Source of the DNA: Legionella genomosp. 1
Lineage (GTDB): Bacteria; Pseudomonadota; Gammaproteobacteria; Legionellales; Legionellaceae
NCBI GenBank assembly: GCA_945865355.1
Contig: CAMBDN010000013.1
Location: 1 to 20,986, forward strand
Length of the DNA stretch: 20,986 nt
Reading direction: 5' to 3'
Numbering within the stretch: position 1 is the first letter of the stretch; the number at the start of each line of letters is the position of its first letter. The translations under genes and the position numbers were made by a program. The notes beneath the pieces were generated by a model. It made no database searches and was not told the origin of the DNA. It saw only the letters and a list, made by a program, of their open reading frames with translations. Below are positions 12,488 through 20,986 of the stretch, one piece after another.

Positions 12488-14486
12488 TATGTTTTAGCAA
12501 CGCATCAATCTTCGCTACCCGATCCCTGAAACCAATGAAAGCATCAAGCGCTTTGCGTGAACCACCCACCTCTAAAATCTGGTGCAGAAAATCACGCCCC
12601 GTTTTTTCATTAAAGATTCCTTCTTCCTCAAAGCGTGAAAAGGCATCGCTAGAGAGCACTTCAGCCCATTTATAACTATAATATCCAGCGGCGTAACCAC
12701 CACCAAAAATATGACTAAAACTATGTTGAAAACGGTTGTAAGGAGCGATTGGCACAACGGTGGTTTGTTGACGCACATCAGCAAGGATCTTCGCAATAAA
12801 CGCTGGTATTTGCTGTTGATATTCCCGATGAATACGAAAATCAAATAATGAAAACTCCAATTGCCGCATCATCCCCATCGCAGATTGGAAGTTCTTTGCC
12901 GCCAACATTTTATTATATATGTCTTTTGGTAAGGGGTGTCCATTATCAACATGGGCAGTCAAGAGGTTTAACGCGTCCTCTTCCCAGCACCAGTTTTCAA
13001 AGAACTGACTTGGCAATTCAACGGCATCCCATTCAACACCATTGATTCCCGAAGCGCCCAGATAATCAACTTGAGTCAACACATGATGCAAACAATGCCC
13101 AAACTCATGAAATAAGGTGATGACTTCATCATGCGATAACGTAGGTGGTTTATTCGCGGCTGGTTTTGCAAAATTACAAGTCAGTGTAGCAATAGGTAAC
13201 TGGATAGTCCCATCAACCAACTTACGCCTACTTTGGCTCGAATCCATCCAAGCTCCGCCCCGTTTATTTTGCCGAGCAAATAGATCCACATAGATATAAC
13301 CACGCAAATTATTAGCCTGATCTTTGATTCGATAACAAGTTACATCTGGGTGCCAAATATCAACCGCTTTCACTTCCTCCATGGTCATACCATAGAGCTT
13401 GTTAACAATGGTGAACAACCCGGAAATAACCGTGGGAAGAGGGAAATATGCCCGTAATTCCTCCTGAGAAATTGAATAAAGGGACTGCATTTTTTTCTCA
13501 GATAAATAAGCAATATCCCAGGGTGCCACATCGTTAATATGATGTTCCGCTTTTGCAAACGTTTGTAACTGGTGAAACTCATCCTCAGCTTGCTTATGGG
13601 CACGACGACTCAAGTCAGAGAGAAAACTTACCACTTGTTCCGTTGACTCAGCCATCTTAGTTGCAAGCGATAATTCCGCATAATTAGCAAAACCGAGCAA
13701 GTTCGCTTTTTCAAACTTCAAGGCAAGGATCTCATCCATGACCGTCGAATTATCATATTTTTCGGCAAACGGCCCTTGGTCAGAGGCGCGGGTGACATAC
13801 GCTTTGTAGATGTCCTCACGCAAAGAGCGATCTTCTGCGTGTGTAACGACCGCAATGTAACAGGGAATTTCAAGGTTTAGCACCCATCCGGACAATCCTT
13901 TTTCCTCGGCGACTACTTTCGCACTATGCAGCGCATGTTCAGGTAACCCAAGCAACCGCTTTTCATCAGTAATGTGCAAATTGTATGCTTGTCCTGCATC
14001 TAATACATTATTTTCAAACTGATTCGATAGCTCTGACAACCTCGCCTGGATCGCCTCAAAGCGGTGCTTTTTGTCCGGCGATAATGCGACTCCTGATAAT
14101 TCAAAATCACGCAAGGTATCATCAATTATTTTATGCTGCACCGCATTCAATTTACTTTTATCCATTGATTGTATTGCGTCATATAAAGCTTGATTGTGAC
14201 CTATAGCTGCCTCATACGCTGATAATTTCGGTAAACATGCTTGATAGCACGTGCGTAACACCGGTGAATTTACCACGGCATGCAAATGGGACAAGGGCGA
14301 CCAAAATCGCTCCAATGCATCATCCATATCTTCCAATGGCCGCATCAGATTATCCCAATTAAAATTAGAATCCTTGGCCAATAGCGCATTAATCTGTTGT
14401 AAATTACCCTGTAATAGGGACTCTAAGCGCTCCGTGAAAGTATCTATATTGATTTGAGTATATTGAGGTAAAGAAATAGCAGCCAT
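12459..14486 (-). CDS. prlC: Oligopeptidase A, M3 zinc metallopeptidase
   Basis: About 675 residues from ATG 14486 (MAAISLPQYTQI), close to the 680 of E. coli OpdA; an in-frame ATG at 14534 would add 16 residues that do not look like the family. The zinc site is HEFGHCLHH at residues 460-468 (HExxH), with the third ligand in the downstream GVEWDAVELPSQFFENW region (Glu). The C-terminal FGGGYAAGYYSYKWAEVLSSDAF block is the conserved substrate-binding part of M3A peptidases. The enzyme cleaves short peptides in the cytoplasm, including signal-peptide remnants. It lies 76 bp after the membrane-protein gene and overlaps gpx, indicating one transcription unit. Confidence 0.93.
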   Translation of the reverse strand: MAAISLPQYTQINIDTFTERLESLLQGNLQQINALLAKDSNFNWDNLMRPLEDMDDALERFWSPLSHLHAVVNSPVLRTCYQACLPKLSAYEAAIGHNQALYDAIQSMDKSKLNAVQHKIIDDTLRDFELSGVALSPDKKHRFEAIQARLSELSNQFENNVLDAGQAYNLHITDEKRLLGLPEHALHSAKVVAEEKGLSGWVLNLEIPCYIAVVTHAEDRSLREDIYKAYVTRASDQGPFAEKYDNSTVMDEILALKFEKANLLGFANYAELSLATKMAESTEQVVSFLSDLSRRAHKQAEDEFHQLQTFAKAEHHINDVAPWDIAYLSEKKMQSLYSISQEELRAYFPLPTVISGLFTIVNKLYGMTMEEVKAVDIWHPDVTCYRIKDQANNLRGYIYVDLFARQNKRGGAWMDSSQSRRKLVDGTIQLPIATLTCNFAKPAANKPPTLSHDEVITLFHEFGHCLHHVLTQVDYLGASGINGVEWDAVELPSQFFENWCWEEDALNLLTAHVDNGHPLPKDIYNKMLAAKNFQSAMGMMRQLEFSLFDFRIHREYQQQIPAFIAKILADVRQQTTVVPIAPYNRFQHSFSHIFGGGYAAGYYSYKWAEVLSSDAFSRFEEEGIFNEKTGRDFLHQILEVGGSRKALDAFIGFRDRVAKIDALLKHNGIQENGNR

Positions 14487-14562
14487 GATCTTGTTGCTCT
14501 CTATTCGGTTGGCAAATTTTCCAGACCCTAGCATATCGTTATGTGCCTTGCAATATTGCGAG

Positions 14563-15873
14563 CTACATGGTTAATAAAGTTAGAGGGGTATCCTCAGTGG
14601 AGGTATTTTCTGGAACAGGGACTACATCTGACGCCGCCTCAAGGCTCGGTTTAAAAAACCCATACGAAGCAAGAATAGCCTTTTTTGCAACCGCTGGTGT
14701 TACTTTATCAGCCGGCTTTTCGTGGTCCACGCGTTGAGTGGCAGTGAAGTACCCTATCGTTGCAATAATAGCTAATAAAGCGCCTATCATCGGTATGATA
14801 GGAATAACTGCGAAAAGCGGAAACGTGAGAGCAAAAGTTAGGAACACGGTTGTTATCAATGCAACCTGAATATAAAGCCGCTTTTCTTCATAGTAAATGC
14901 GTTGTCGCAAATGAGATAAAAATTCTTTTGTATGCTCACGATCTTCTATAGATAGATCCCCTGCCATCAGAATGTTCTGATGTTGCTGCTCTAATGTTTT
15001 CAATCGACCAATTTCAATATACACACGTAAACAAGCGTTTAAAACATCAAAGATCAGCAAAGCAGTTGTTGCATAGAGACCAAAGGGCGACAAAGCACCG
15101 ATTAATATAAAGCAATTAATGATATTCACTGTCATCGCAGCAAGATCGTTAGCGATTTCAAACCAACGCCGCTGTAATTGAGCTTTCAAACGAATCTGCC
15201 AGCCTAGGGCTTTTTCCTTCTCACCCATCCATGAGCCAGAAAAAACATGCTTGGCCGTCAAAAATAAATTTGTCGATAACCGCGGGATAAAAACCAACCA
15301 AGACGCATGATTAAGAACAGGACTGACGTAAACATCCGCGCCAGTAATCCAGCTAGTGTATCCGGCATCGCTTATAACTGGGGTGGTTAAAATAAGAAAC
15401 CTTCTGATACGGCCAGTAAGCAGGCGTGACCAATTAATTGGAGCGGTCCGCTCCCGAATATTCTTCGTTAGGTGTGTGTCCACAACATCATTATGTTCGG
15501 CGCTAGCAAATGTATACTTTTGATGTTCCAACATGCTGCGATAAACCGCCTGCTCCTGCCGAAGACGAATCACTTCACGCGGGACAATGAGATAATCGCT
15601 ATAAATAGTTTCCAGCAGCTCAGCCATCATGAGTGCGGCTTCTATTTGTTGGGTTAATTCAATTGTATTTTTACGAACTAAATCATGCGCAAGCTGAGCA
15701 CAGTGAACACTATACTCGATGTTAAGCGCCTGGTGATTGCCAACTAAATATTGAAAAAATTTAATACCTTTCTGACTAATTTTCTGTTTAAATACCCACG
15801 CTTGTGAACCTTCATCACAAGGAACAGGGAAATAAATTCCACGTGATTGTAATCGCTGTAAAATCGCTACCAT
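14563..15873 (-). CDS. Multi-pass membrane protein, lineage-specific, unknown
   Basis: A 436-residue protein I do not recognise at family level. Residues 1-230 are soluble and largely helical (QQIEAALMMAELLETIY, REVIRLRQEQAVYRSMLEHQ). Hydrophobic segments follow at about 246-263, 265-285, 335-354 and 356-377, the two pairs separated by a charged, coiled-coil-like linker (RLKTLEQQHQNILMAGDLSIEDREHTKEFL). The C-terminal 55 residues are hydrophilic with an acidic SLEAASDVVPVPENTSTEDT patch. In Legionella and Coxiella many such proteins are type IV secretion substrates, but nothing here proves it. ATG 15873 starts 204 bp from tkt in divergent orientation, and the gene leads the prlC-gpx unit. Confidence 0.75.
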   Translation of the reverse strand: MVAILQRLQSRGIYFPVPCDEGSQAWVFKQKISQKGIKFFQYLVGNHQALNIEYSVHCAQLAHDLVRKNTIELTQQIEAALMMAELLETIYSDYLIVPREVIRLRQEQAVYRSMLEHQKYTFASAEHNDVVDTHLTKNIRERTAPINWSRLLTGRIRRFLILTTPVISDAGYTSWITGADVYVSPVLNHASWLVFIPRLSTNLFLTAKHVFSGSWMGEKEKALGWQIRLKAQLQRRWFEIANDLAAMTVNIINCFILIGALSPFGLYATTALLIFDVLNACLRVYIEIGRLKTLEQQHQNILMAGDLSIEDREHTKEFLSHLRQRIYYEEKRLYIQVALITTVFLTFALTFPLFAVIPIIPMIGALLAIIATIGYFTATQRVDHEKPADKVTPAVAKKAILASYGFFKPSLEAASDVVPVPENTSTEDTPLTLLTM

Positions 15874-16077
15874 ACTCGTTCAGAATAACTTAATTAGCCT
15901 GGGCAATTGTCGCATAAAATAGACAGAAAGTAAATTTTATCCAACGAATGTTTTCCATGAGAACATACCATTACAACTATTGAACAAAATGATACCCGTG
16001 CCAATACAAGCACGAAACTTGCTGAATGTTAGCTTCTGAGCGACAATAGTGACCCCATTGACAACCCAAGTATTCCC
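15874..16077. other. Divergent intergenic region between membrane-protein gene and tkt
   Basis: 204 bp that must carry the promoters for both directions. Weak sigma70-like candidates for tkt are TTGTCG (15907-15912)/TAAATT (15931-15936) and TTGAAC (15980-15985)/AATACA (16003-16008); neither is convincing. No strong ribosome binding site precedes tkt. No RNA gene or riboswitch is recognised. Confidence 0.3.
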
Positions 16078-18069
16078 ATGAGTTTTTCCAGAGAGCTAGC
16101 CCACGCGATTCGTTTCTTAAGTATCGATGCCGTCGAACAAGCCCAATCAGGACATCCAGGCATGCCGTTGGGGATGGCTGATATTGCCACCGTTTTATGG
16201 CAAAAATTCATGAAACATAACCCTAAAAACCCATTGTGGTTTAACCGTGATCGCTTTGTTTTATCCAATGGACACGGCTCGATGCTACTTTACTCTCTTC
16301 TTCATTTAACAGGTTACAACCTCAGCATTAATGATCTAAAGAATTTTCGCCAATTGCATTCAAAAACCCCCGGACATCCAGAGTCACTTGACACCCCAGG
16401 AGTGGAAACAACAACCGGTCCCTTAGGTCAAGGCCTTGCCAATGCGGTGGGCATGGCTATTGCTGAAAAAGTATTAGCAGCGCGGTTTAACGACAATAAC
16501 AGAGCGCTTATAAATCATTATACTTATGCTTTTGTTGGTGATGGATGCCTCATGGAGGGTATTTCACATGAAGCCTGTTCATTTGCTGGTACATTGGGCC
16601 TCGGTAAATTGATCGTCTTTTATGATGATAATGGCATTTCTATCGATGGAAAAATAGAACCCTGGTTTACTGACAACACTGCCAATCGCTTTAAAGCTTA
16701 CAATTGGCAAGTGATCGAAGGCGTCGATGGTCATGATTTCAAGGCAATTGAGAATGCCATTATCAGTGCCCGCCAAGAAACAAATAAACCAACGATCATT
16801 CTCTGTAAAACAATCATTGGATATGGTTCTGCCAATGCGGGTAGCGAAAAAGTGCATGGCGCGCCTTTAGGGGCCGATGACATTCAACACATACGAGAAA
16901 GATTTAATTGGCCATATCCGCCGTTTGTTATCCCTGAGCAGATTTATGCAGAATGGAACCATTTAGAACAAGGGCAACATGACGAGCAACGGTGGTTGCA
17001 ACATTGCCATGATTACCAACAAAACCACCCCAAGGACTACCTCGAATTTTTGCGACAGATCAATGGGGATTTACCGGATAATTGGCAAGAAAAAACTCAA
17101 GAATTCATTGAAAAATGCCGGCTAAATGATAAAGCCGTTGCAACCAGGAAGGCGTCTCAACAGTGCATAGAAGAATTTGCCGCAATATTGCCGGAAATGC
17201 TCGGAGGATCCGCTGACCTAACGGGTTCAAACAATACCAACTGGTCGGGAACCGAAGCCATTACTCACGACAATTTTAAAGGAAATTACCTGTATTATGG
17301 GGTACGTGAATTTGCCATGTCAGCCATTATGAATGGCTTAACCTTGCACGGCGGGTTTATTCCTTATGGCGGAACATTTTTGGTCTTCGCCGATTACGCG
17401 CGAAATGCTGTACGCTTAAGTGCGCTGATGAAAAAACGCGTCATTTTCGTTTATACACATGACTCCATTGGTTTGGGCGAAGATGGTCCGACCCACCAGC
17501 CTATAGAGCACGCGGCAATGCTTCGGATGACACCTAATATGCAAGTTTGGCGACCGGCCGATCTGATGGAGACGGCCGTCGCTTGGCAACAAGCGATAGA
17601 ACATCAGGATGGTCCTTCAAGCTTGCTGCTATCGAGACAAAACCTACCCGCGTGTACACATTCTGCGGAAGCGGCAGAGCTGATTAAACGGGGTGGTTAC
17701 ATTTTGCAAGATAGCGAACAAGCCCCGGAGGCCATCTTGATTGCAACAGGCTCTGAAGTACAAATTGCCATTGCTGCAGCAGAGAAGCTTAAAAGCCAGG
17801 GATTGCAAATCCGTGTGGTTTCCATGCCTTGTGCCGAGCGGTTTCTTAGCCAAGATGCAACTTATCAACAACATGTTTTACCTGGTACAGTACGCAAACG
17901 TATCGCGATTGAAGCCGGTTCCACTGGTTATTGGTATCGCTTTGTTGGTCTGGATGGTGCGGTGATCGGTATCGACCGGTTTGGCGCATCGGCGCCAGCT
18001 ACGGAAGTTTATGAATATTTAGGCATTACCGTTAAAAATACGGTGGAGACACTAAAAGCATTATTTTAA
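16078..18069 (+). CDS. tkt: Transketolase
   Basis: A 663-residue protein, the usual length. It moves two-carbon ketol units between sugar phosphates in the non-oxidative pentose phosphate pathway, using thiamine diphosphate. The N-terminal domain has HPGMPLGMADIA (His near the cofactor) and the TPP motif GDGCLMEGISHEA...FYDDNGISIDG (about 154-191). The middle domain has the GVREFAMSAIMNGL and HDSIGLGEDGPTHQPIEH blocks that contact cofactor and substrate. The C-terminal domain ends with the DRFGASAPATEVYEYLGIT stretch. It is first of tkt-gap-pgk-pyk, an order also found in Legionella and Coxiella; the 247-bp gap to gap suggests a second promoter. Confidence 0.97.
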   Translation: MSFSRELAHAIRFLSIDAVEQAQSGHPGMPLGMADIATVLWQKFMKHNPKNPLWFNRDRFVLSNGHGSMLLYSLLHLTGYNLSINDLKNFRQLHSKTPGHPESLDTPGVETTTGPLGQGLANAVGMAIAEKVLAARFNDNNRALINHYTYAFVGDGCLMEGISHEACSFAGTLGLGKLIVFYDDNGISIDGKIEPWFTDNTANRFKAYNWQVIEGVDGHDFKAIENAIISARQETNKPTIILCKTIIGYGSANAGSEKVHGAPLGADDIQHIRERFNWPYPPFVIPEQIYAEWNHLEQGQHDEQRWLQHCHDYQQNHPKDYLEFLRQINGDLPDNWQEKTQEFIEKCRLNDKAVATRKASQQCIEEFAAILPEMLGGSADLTGSNNTNWSGTEAITHDNFKGNYLYYGVREFAMSAIMNGLTLHGGFIPYGGTFLVFADYARNAVRLSALMKKRVIFVYTHDSIGLGEDGPTHQPIEHAAMLRMTPNMQVWRPADLMETAVAWQQAIEHQDGPSSLLLSRQNLPACTHSAEAAELIKRGGYILQDSEQAPEAILIATGSEVQIAIAAAEKLKSQGLQIRVVSMPCAERFLSQDATYQQHVLPGTVRKRIAIEAGSTGYWYRFVGLDGAVIGIDRFGASAPATEVYEYLGITVKNTVETLKALF

Positions 18070-18165
18070 ATGAGTTGGTTGGCCCTGAGCCAAAGGATAC
18101 TTAAGGCGCTTTCCCCATTGAAAATGGTGGACTTGAGGGGATTTTTTATAAATACAATGAATAAA

Positions 18166-18198
18166 TCCCTCCTCCCCCCCTTTTTTCAAGGGGAGGGA
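18166..18198. repeat. C-rich/G-rich palindrome in the tkt-gap intergenic region
   Basis: TCCCTCCTC (18166-18174) pairs with GGGGAGGGA (18190-18198) around a loop containing CCCCCC and TTTTTT. A related GAGGGGATTT lies at 18135-18144 and can pair with AAATCCCTCC (18163-18172). It resembles a REP-type intergenic palindrome and may also act as the tkt transcript end, since a promoter for gap follows. Confidence 0.5.
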
Positions 18199-18250
18199 CG
18201 TTAAGAACGGAGAACCCAGGACCAACATAACAACCACCCATTTACAGGAC

Positions 18251-18279
18251 TTGATTAGCCAAGGATGACCAACTGTAAT
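18251..18279 (+). promoter_or_regulatory. Sigma70-type promoter for gap-pgk-pyk
   Basis: TTGATT (18251-18256) and TGTAAT (18274-18279) at 17-bp spacing, 37 bp before the gap start codon. The -10 differs from TATAAT by one base. A small GTGCA-TT-TGCAC palindrome lies in the predicted leader (18286-18297). Confidence 0.5.
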
Positions 18280-18316
18280 AAAAAAGTGCATTTGCACAGT
18301 AATCCGGAGATGTAGT

Positions 18317-19309
18317 ATGACAATTCGTGTCGCAATTAATGGCTATGGGCGTATTGGACGTTGCATTTTACGTTCAATTTTTGAATACCAACGTCAAAAC
18401 GATTTTAACGTGGTTGCTATCAATGATTTATCGGGTATTGAAACCACTGCACATTTGACTAGGTACGACTCCACCCACGGTCGTTTCCAAAGCAGCGTGG
18501 CGATTGACGGCGATCGCTTGGTTGTTGATGGCCACCCAATCCTTGTGATTGCTGAGCGCGATCCTAGCGCACTCCCTTGGCAAGCATTAAATGTTGATAT
18601 AGTCCTTGAGTGTACGGGCCGTTTCACCAAGCGTGAAGCTGCCATGCAGCATATAGCGGCTGGTGCAAAAAAAGTCTTAATCTCAGCACCCGGAAAAGAT
18701 TGTGATGCCACTGTTGTTTATGGTGTTAATCACCTTAGTTTGCAAGCAACCGATCAAATTGTTTCCAATGCATCATGCACCACAAACTGCTTGGCCCCGG
18801 TTGTTAAACCCCTAAATGATGCCATAGGCATTGAACATGGTTTACTAAATACTGTCCACGCGTACACCAAAGATCAAATGTTACTTGATGGTAGCCACAA
18901 TGATTTACACCGTGCACGCTCAGCCACCCAATCAATTATTCCAACCAAAACGGGAGCGGCGGCCGCTGTAGGATTGGTTTTGCCTGAACTGGCTGGAAAA
19001 TTAGATGGTTTTGCTATGCGGGTTCCAACATTAAATGTGTCCGTCATTGACTTTACCTTCATTAGCAAACGCCCAACGACTGTAAATGACGTAAATGACA
19101 TTGTGCGCCGTGCCCAGAGCGACATATTACATATTAATGACCAGCCGTTAGTGTCTTGTGATTTTAATCACGATCCCGCATCGGCGACCTTCGACACCAC
19201 ACAAACAAAAGTGCTAGGGAATTTAGTCAAAGTAGTCGCTTGGTATGATAATGAGTGGGGGTTTTCAAACCGCATGCTAGACACGGCCTACCATATGATG
19301 AATCTTTAG
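18317..19309 (+). CDS. gap: Glyceraldehyde-3-phosphate dehydrogenase
   Basis: A 330-residue enzyme that oxidises glyceraldehyde-3-phosphate to 1,3-bisphosphoglycerate with NAD. The nucleotide fold is INGYGRIGR (GxGxxG, residues 8-16), followed by AINDL at 34-38, where Asp suggests NAD rather than NADP preference. The catalytic pair is Cys154 (SNASCTTNCLAP) and His181 (NTVHAYTKDQ). The C-terminus has WYDNEWGFSNRM, which is conserved. CGGAG lies 8 bases before the ATG. A promoter is visible upstream (18251-18279). pgk starts 10 bp after the stop. Confidence 0.97.
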   Translation: MTIRVAINGYGRIGRCILRSIFEYQRQNDFNVVAINDLSGIETTAHLTRYDSTHGRFQSSVAIDGDRLVVDGHPILVIAERDPSALPWQALNVDIVLECTGRFTKREAAMQHIAAGAKKVLISAPGKDCDATVVYGVNHLSLQATDQIVSNASCTTNCLAPVVKPLNDAIGIEHGLLNTVHAYTKDQMLLDGSHNDLHRARSATQSIIPTKTGAAAAVGLVLPELAGKLDGFAMRVPTLNVSVIDFTFISKRPTTVNDVNDIVRRAQSDILHINDQPLVSCDFNHDPASATFDTTQTKVLGNLVKVVAWYDNEWGFSNRMLDTAYHMMNL

Positions 19310-19319
19310 GAATCACAAA

Positions 19320-20507
19320 ATGAATCTTACCAAAATGAGCGATGTTGATCTTTTTCACAAACGAGTTTTGATTCGCGAAGACCTAAATGTACCTATCAAA
19401 GATGGGATAATTACTAGCGACCAGCGTCTGCAAGCGGCGTTACCTACTTTGCGTGCAGCACTAGCTGCGGGAGCAGCTGTTATCGTTATCTCTCATCTTG
19501 GTCGTCCCGAAGAAGGCAAGATTGAACATCGCTTTTCGTTACAACCTGTTGCCGACTACTTAGCCACGCACCTTGATTACCCGGTACATTTTGTCAGCCA
19601 TTACCTAGAGGGGGTTGATGTAAAACCAGGGGAGCTGGTGATCTGTGAAAATGTACGCTTCAACGTGGGTGAAAAAGCCAACAATGACCAGCTAGCCAAA
19701 CATCTTGCTGATTTATGTGATATTTTTGTCATGGATGCTTTCGGCACAGCACATCGCGCCCATGCATCAACCTATGGTGTTGCTAAATATGCGCCTATTG
19801 CTGTTGCAGGCCCCTTATTGATCCGCGAGCTTGAAGCCTTGCAACACGTACTCAAAGATCCAGAAAAACCCATTGTCGCTATTGTCGGGGGAGCAAAAGT
19901 ATCCACCAAGCTATCGTTACTCAAACAAATGGTATCCAAAGTTGATGTCCTAATCCCCGGTGGTGGTATTGCGAACACTTTTCTGAAGGCCCAAGGCCAT
20001 GAGATTGGCTTGTCTTTGCATGAACCAAATCTATTAGAAGAAGCACGCGCTATCCTGGCTCTAGCCAAGGAATCGGGTTGCCAGATTCAACTGCCTTCCA
20101 ATGTGGTGGTAGGTAAAGCGTTTAATGAGAGTTGTCCCGCTTATTATAAATCACTAAGCAACGTTGCCAAAGACGATATGATCATGGACATTGGTCCAGA
20201 AACAATTACCCGCTACATCGATATTTTAGAAGACGCAAAAACCATCATTTGGAATGGACCCGTGGGCGTCTTTGAATTCCCGCAGTTTTCTTATGGTACT
20301 CGTGCTTTAGCAATTGCCATAGCGAAGAGCGATGCTTTCAGCATTGCCGGGGGTGGTGATACATTAGCAGCTATCGATCAATATGATCTAACGGATCAAA
20401 TCTCTTATATTTCTACCGGTGGTGGCGCTTTTCTAGAGTATTTAGAGGGAAAAATATTACCTGCCGTTGCCATTTTAGAGGAACGAGCGAATGCCGCGGC
20501 GGACTAA
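19320..20507 (+). CDS. pgk: Phosphoglycerate kinase
   Basis: A 395-residue kinase transferring phosphate from 1,3-bisphosphoglycerate to ADP. The N-domain has RVLIREDLNVPIKDG (normally R-D-NVP), SHLGRPEEG and the arginine CENVRFNVGE for 3-PG binding. The hinge and C-domain show AIVGGAKVSTKLSLL, IPGGGIANTFLKAQG, WNGPVGVFEF and GGGDTLAAI, the nucleotide site. AGGAA lies 8 bases before the ATG, and the gene begins 10 bp after gap. The last 17 bp overlap the pyk start, indicating translational coupling. Confidence 0.97.
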   Translation: MNLTKMSDVDLFHKRVLIREDLNVPIKDGIITSDQRLQAALPTLRAALAAGAAVIVISHLGRPEEGKIEHRFSLQPVADYLATHLDYPVHFVSHYLEGVDVKPGELVICENVRFNVGEKANNDQLAKHLADLCDIFVMDAFGTAHRAHASTYGVAKYAPIAVAGPLLIRELEALQHVLKDPEKPIVAIVGGAKVSTKLSLLKQMVSKVDVLIPGGGIANTFLKAQGHEIGLSLHEPNLLEEARAILALAKESGCQIQLPSNVVVGKAFNESCPAYYKSLSNVAKDDMIMDIGPETITRYIDILEDAKTIIWNGPVGVFEFPQFSYGTRALAIAIAKSDAFSIAGGGDTLAAIDQYDLTDQISYISTGGGAFLEYLEGKILPAVAILEERANAAAD

Positions 20508-20986
20508 AATTGTCGCAACCCTAGGACCTGCCAGCAACTCACCCGCTATATTGCGAGCCATGCTTATTGCGGGTGTTGACGTATTACGCGTTAACTTTTC
20601 TCATGCCAATGAAACATTCGCAGAAACAGTAAAAACGGCTAGATCAATTGCCGCTGAAATAAACCGTCCCCTGGCGATAATGGCCGATTTACAAGGGCCC
20701 AAAATTCGCATTGGTCGCTTCAAAAAGCATGCTATTACCTTAATTGAAGGGAAGAAATTCACCTTAAACTGCCAAGCAGATGATGACTTGGGCGATGAAA
20801 CTGGCGTGAGCGTTGTCTATACTAATTTATGCAATGAACTTGCCATTGGTGATCGCCTGCTGTTAGACGATGGTTTAATTGAATTAGCTGTGACGGCTAT
20901 TCACCCCCCACTCATTGACTGCACCATCATCGAAGGTGGTATGTTACAAGATCACAAAGGCATTAACCGCAAGGGAGGTGGCCTTG
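20491..20986 (+). CDS. pyk: Pyruvate kinase, N-terminal part (runs off window)
   Basis: ATG 20491 lies inside the end of pgk, preceded by AGAGGA at 9 bases. The 165 visible residues begin MPRRTKIVATLGPASNS, then contain VDVLRVNFSHAN (Arg and Asn at the substrate site), IMADLQGPKIRIG (the Lys/Arg and start of the B domain) and DRLLLDDGLIEL. This is the normal N-terminal order of pyruvate kinase, which makes ATP and pyruvate from phosphoenolpyruvate. The catalytic Lys (usually in KxxxD, near residue 220-270) and the allosteric domain are beyond the window. Confidence 0.93.
   Translation, partial: MPRRTKIVATLGPASNSPAILRAMLIAGVDVLRVNFSHANETFAETVKTARSIAAEINRPLAIMADLQGPKIRIGRFKKHAITLIEGKKFTLNCQADDDLGDETGVSVVYTNLCNELAIGDRLLLDDGLIELAVTAIHPPLIDCTIIEGGMLQDHKGINRKGGGL

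Noticed and set aside
18061..18297. Minus-strand 78-codon frame between tkt and gap
   Set aside because: Runs across the REP-like palindrome and the gap promoter; peptide is low quality with no family match.

Overview
The window looks like a gammaproteobacterial chromosome of the Legionella/Coxiella type: AT-rich, with the gene order transketolase - GAPDH - phosphoglycerate kinase - pyruvate kinase that is known from Legionella and Coxiella, plus an M3 oligopeptidase, a glutathione peroxidase and a one-piece tmRNA. The genus is an inference from gene order and protein flavour; no rRNA is present.

Right half (about 11.4-21.0 kb) is core chromosome. On the minus strand lie a lineage-specific membrane protein, the oligopeptidase (prlC), a glutathione peroxidase and the tmRNA gene ssrA (11431-11842). 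On the plus strand lies tkt-gap-pgk-pyk, with pyk running off the window.

Left half (1 to about 11.4 kb) is accessory DNA stacked on the 3' end of ssrA. The last 34 bases of the tmRNA 3' region (11426-11459) recur exactly at 10483-10516. Leftward of the distal copy comes a P4-type tyrosine integrase, a DUF6387-like gene, an AlpA-type regulator, a TOPRIM primase, a DUF927 helicase and a small Cys-rich protein: an integration plus replication module like those of phage satellites and P4-like islands. Further left are a DUF5681 phage-type gene, a membrane-anchored beta-propeller-like protein with a 7-bp coding repeat, a decayed IS3-family element, an IS-cut gene remnant, and a dinD gene truncated by an ISL3-family element that extends past the left edge. 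The far end of the island is not in the window.

Between the two 34-bp repeats sits a 909-bp segment holding only a HigB/HigA-type toxin-antitoxin pair. It has integrase arm-like repeats just inside both ends and no integrase, so it may be a tiny island moved in trans or the relic of an earlier insertion.

The observations most worth following are: (1) fifteen tandem CAGCAAC heptamers in the beta-propeller gene, where a one-unit change in either direction gives an almost immediate stop, which predicts ON/OFF phase variation; (2) the integrase-less toxin-antitoxin mini-island in ssrA; (3) two inverted arrays of 9-bp-spaced GGGAAC motifs bracketing the primase-helicase gene, a possible replication-origin signal; (4) a 22-23 bp perfect palindrome downstream of the phase-variable gene.
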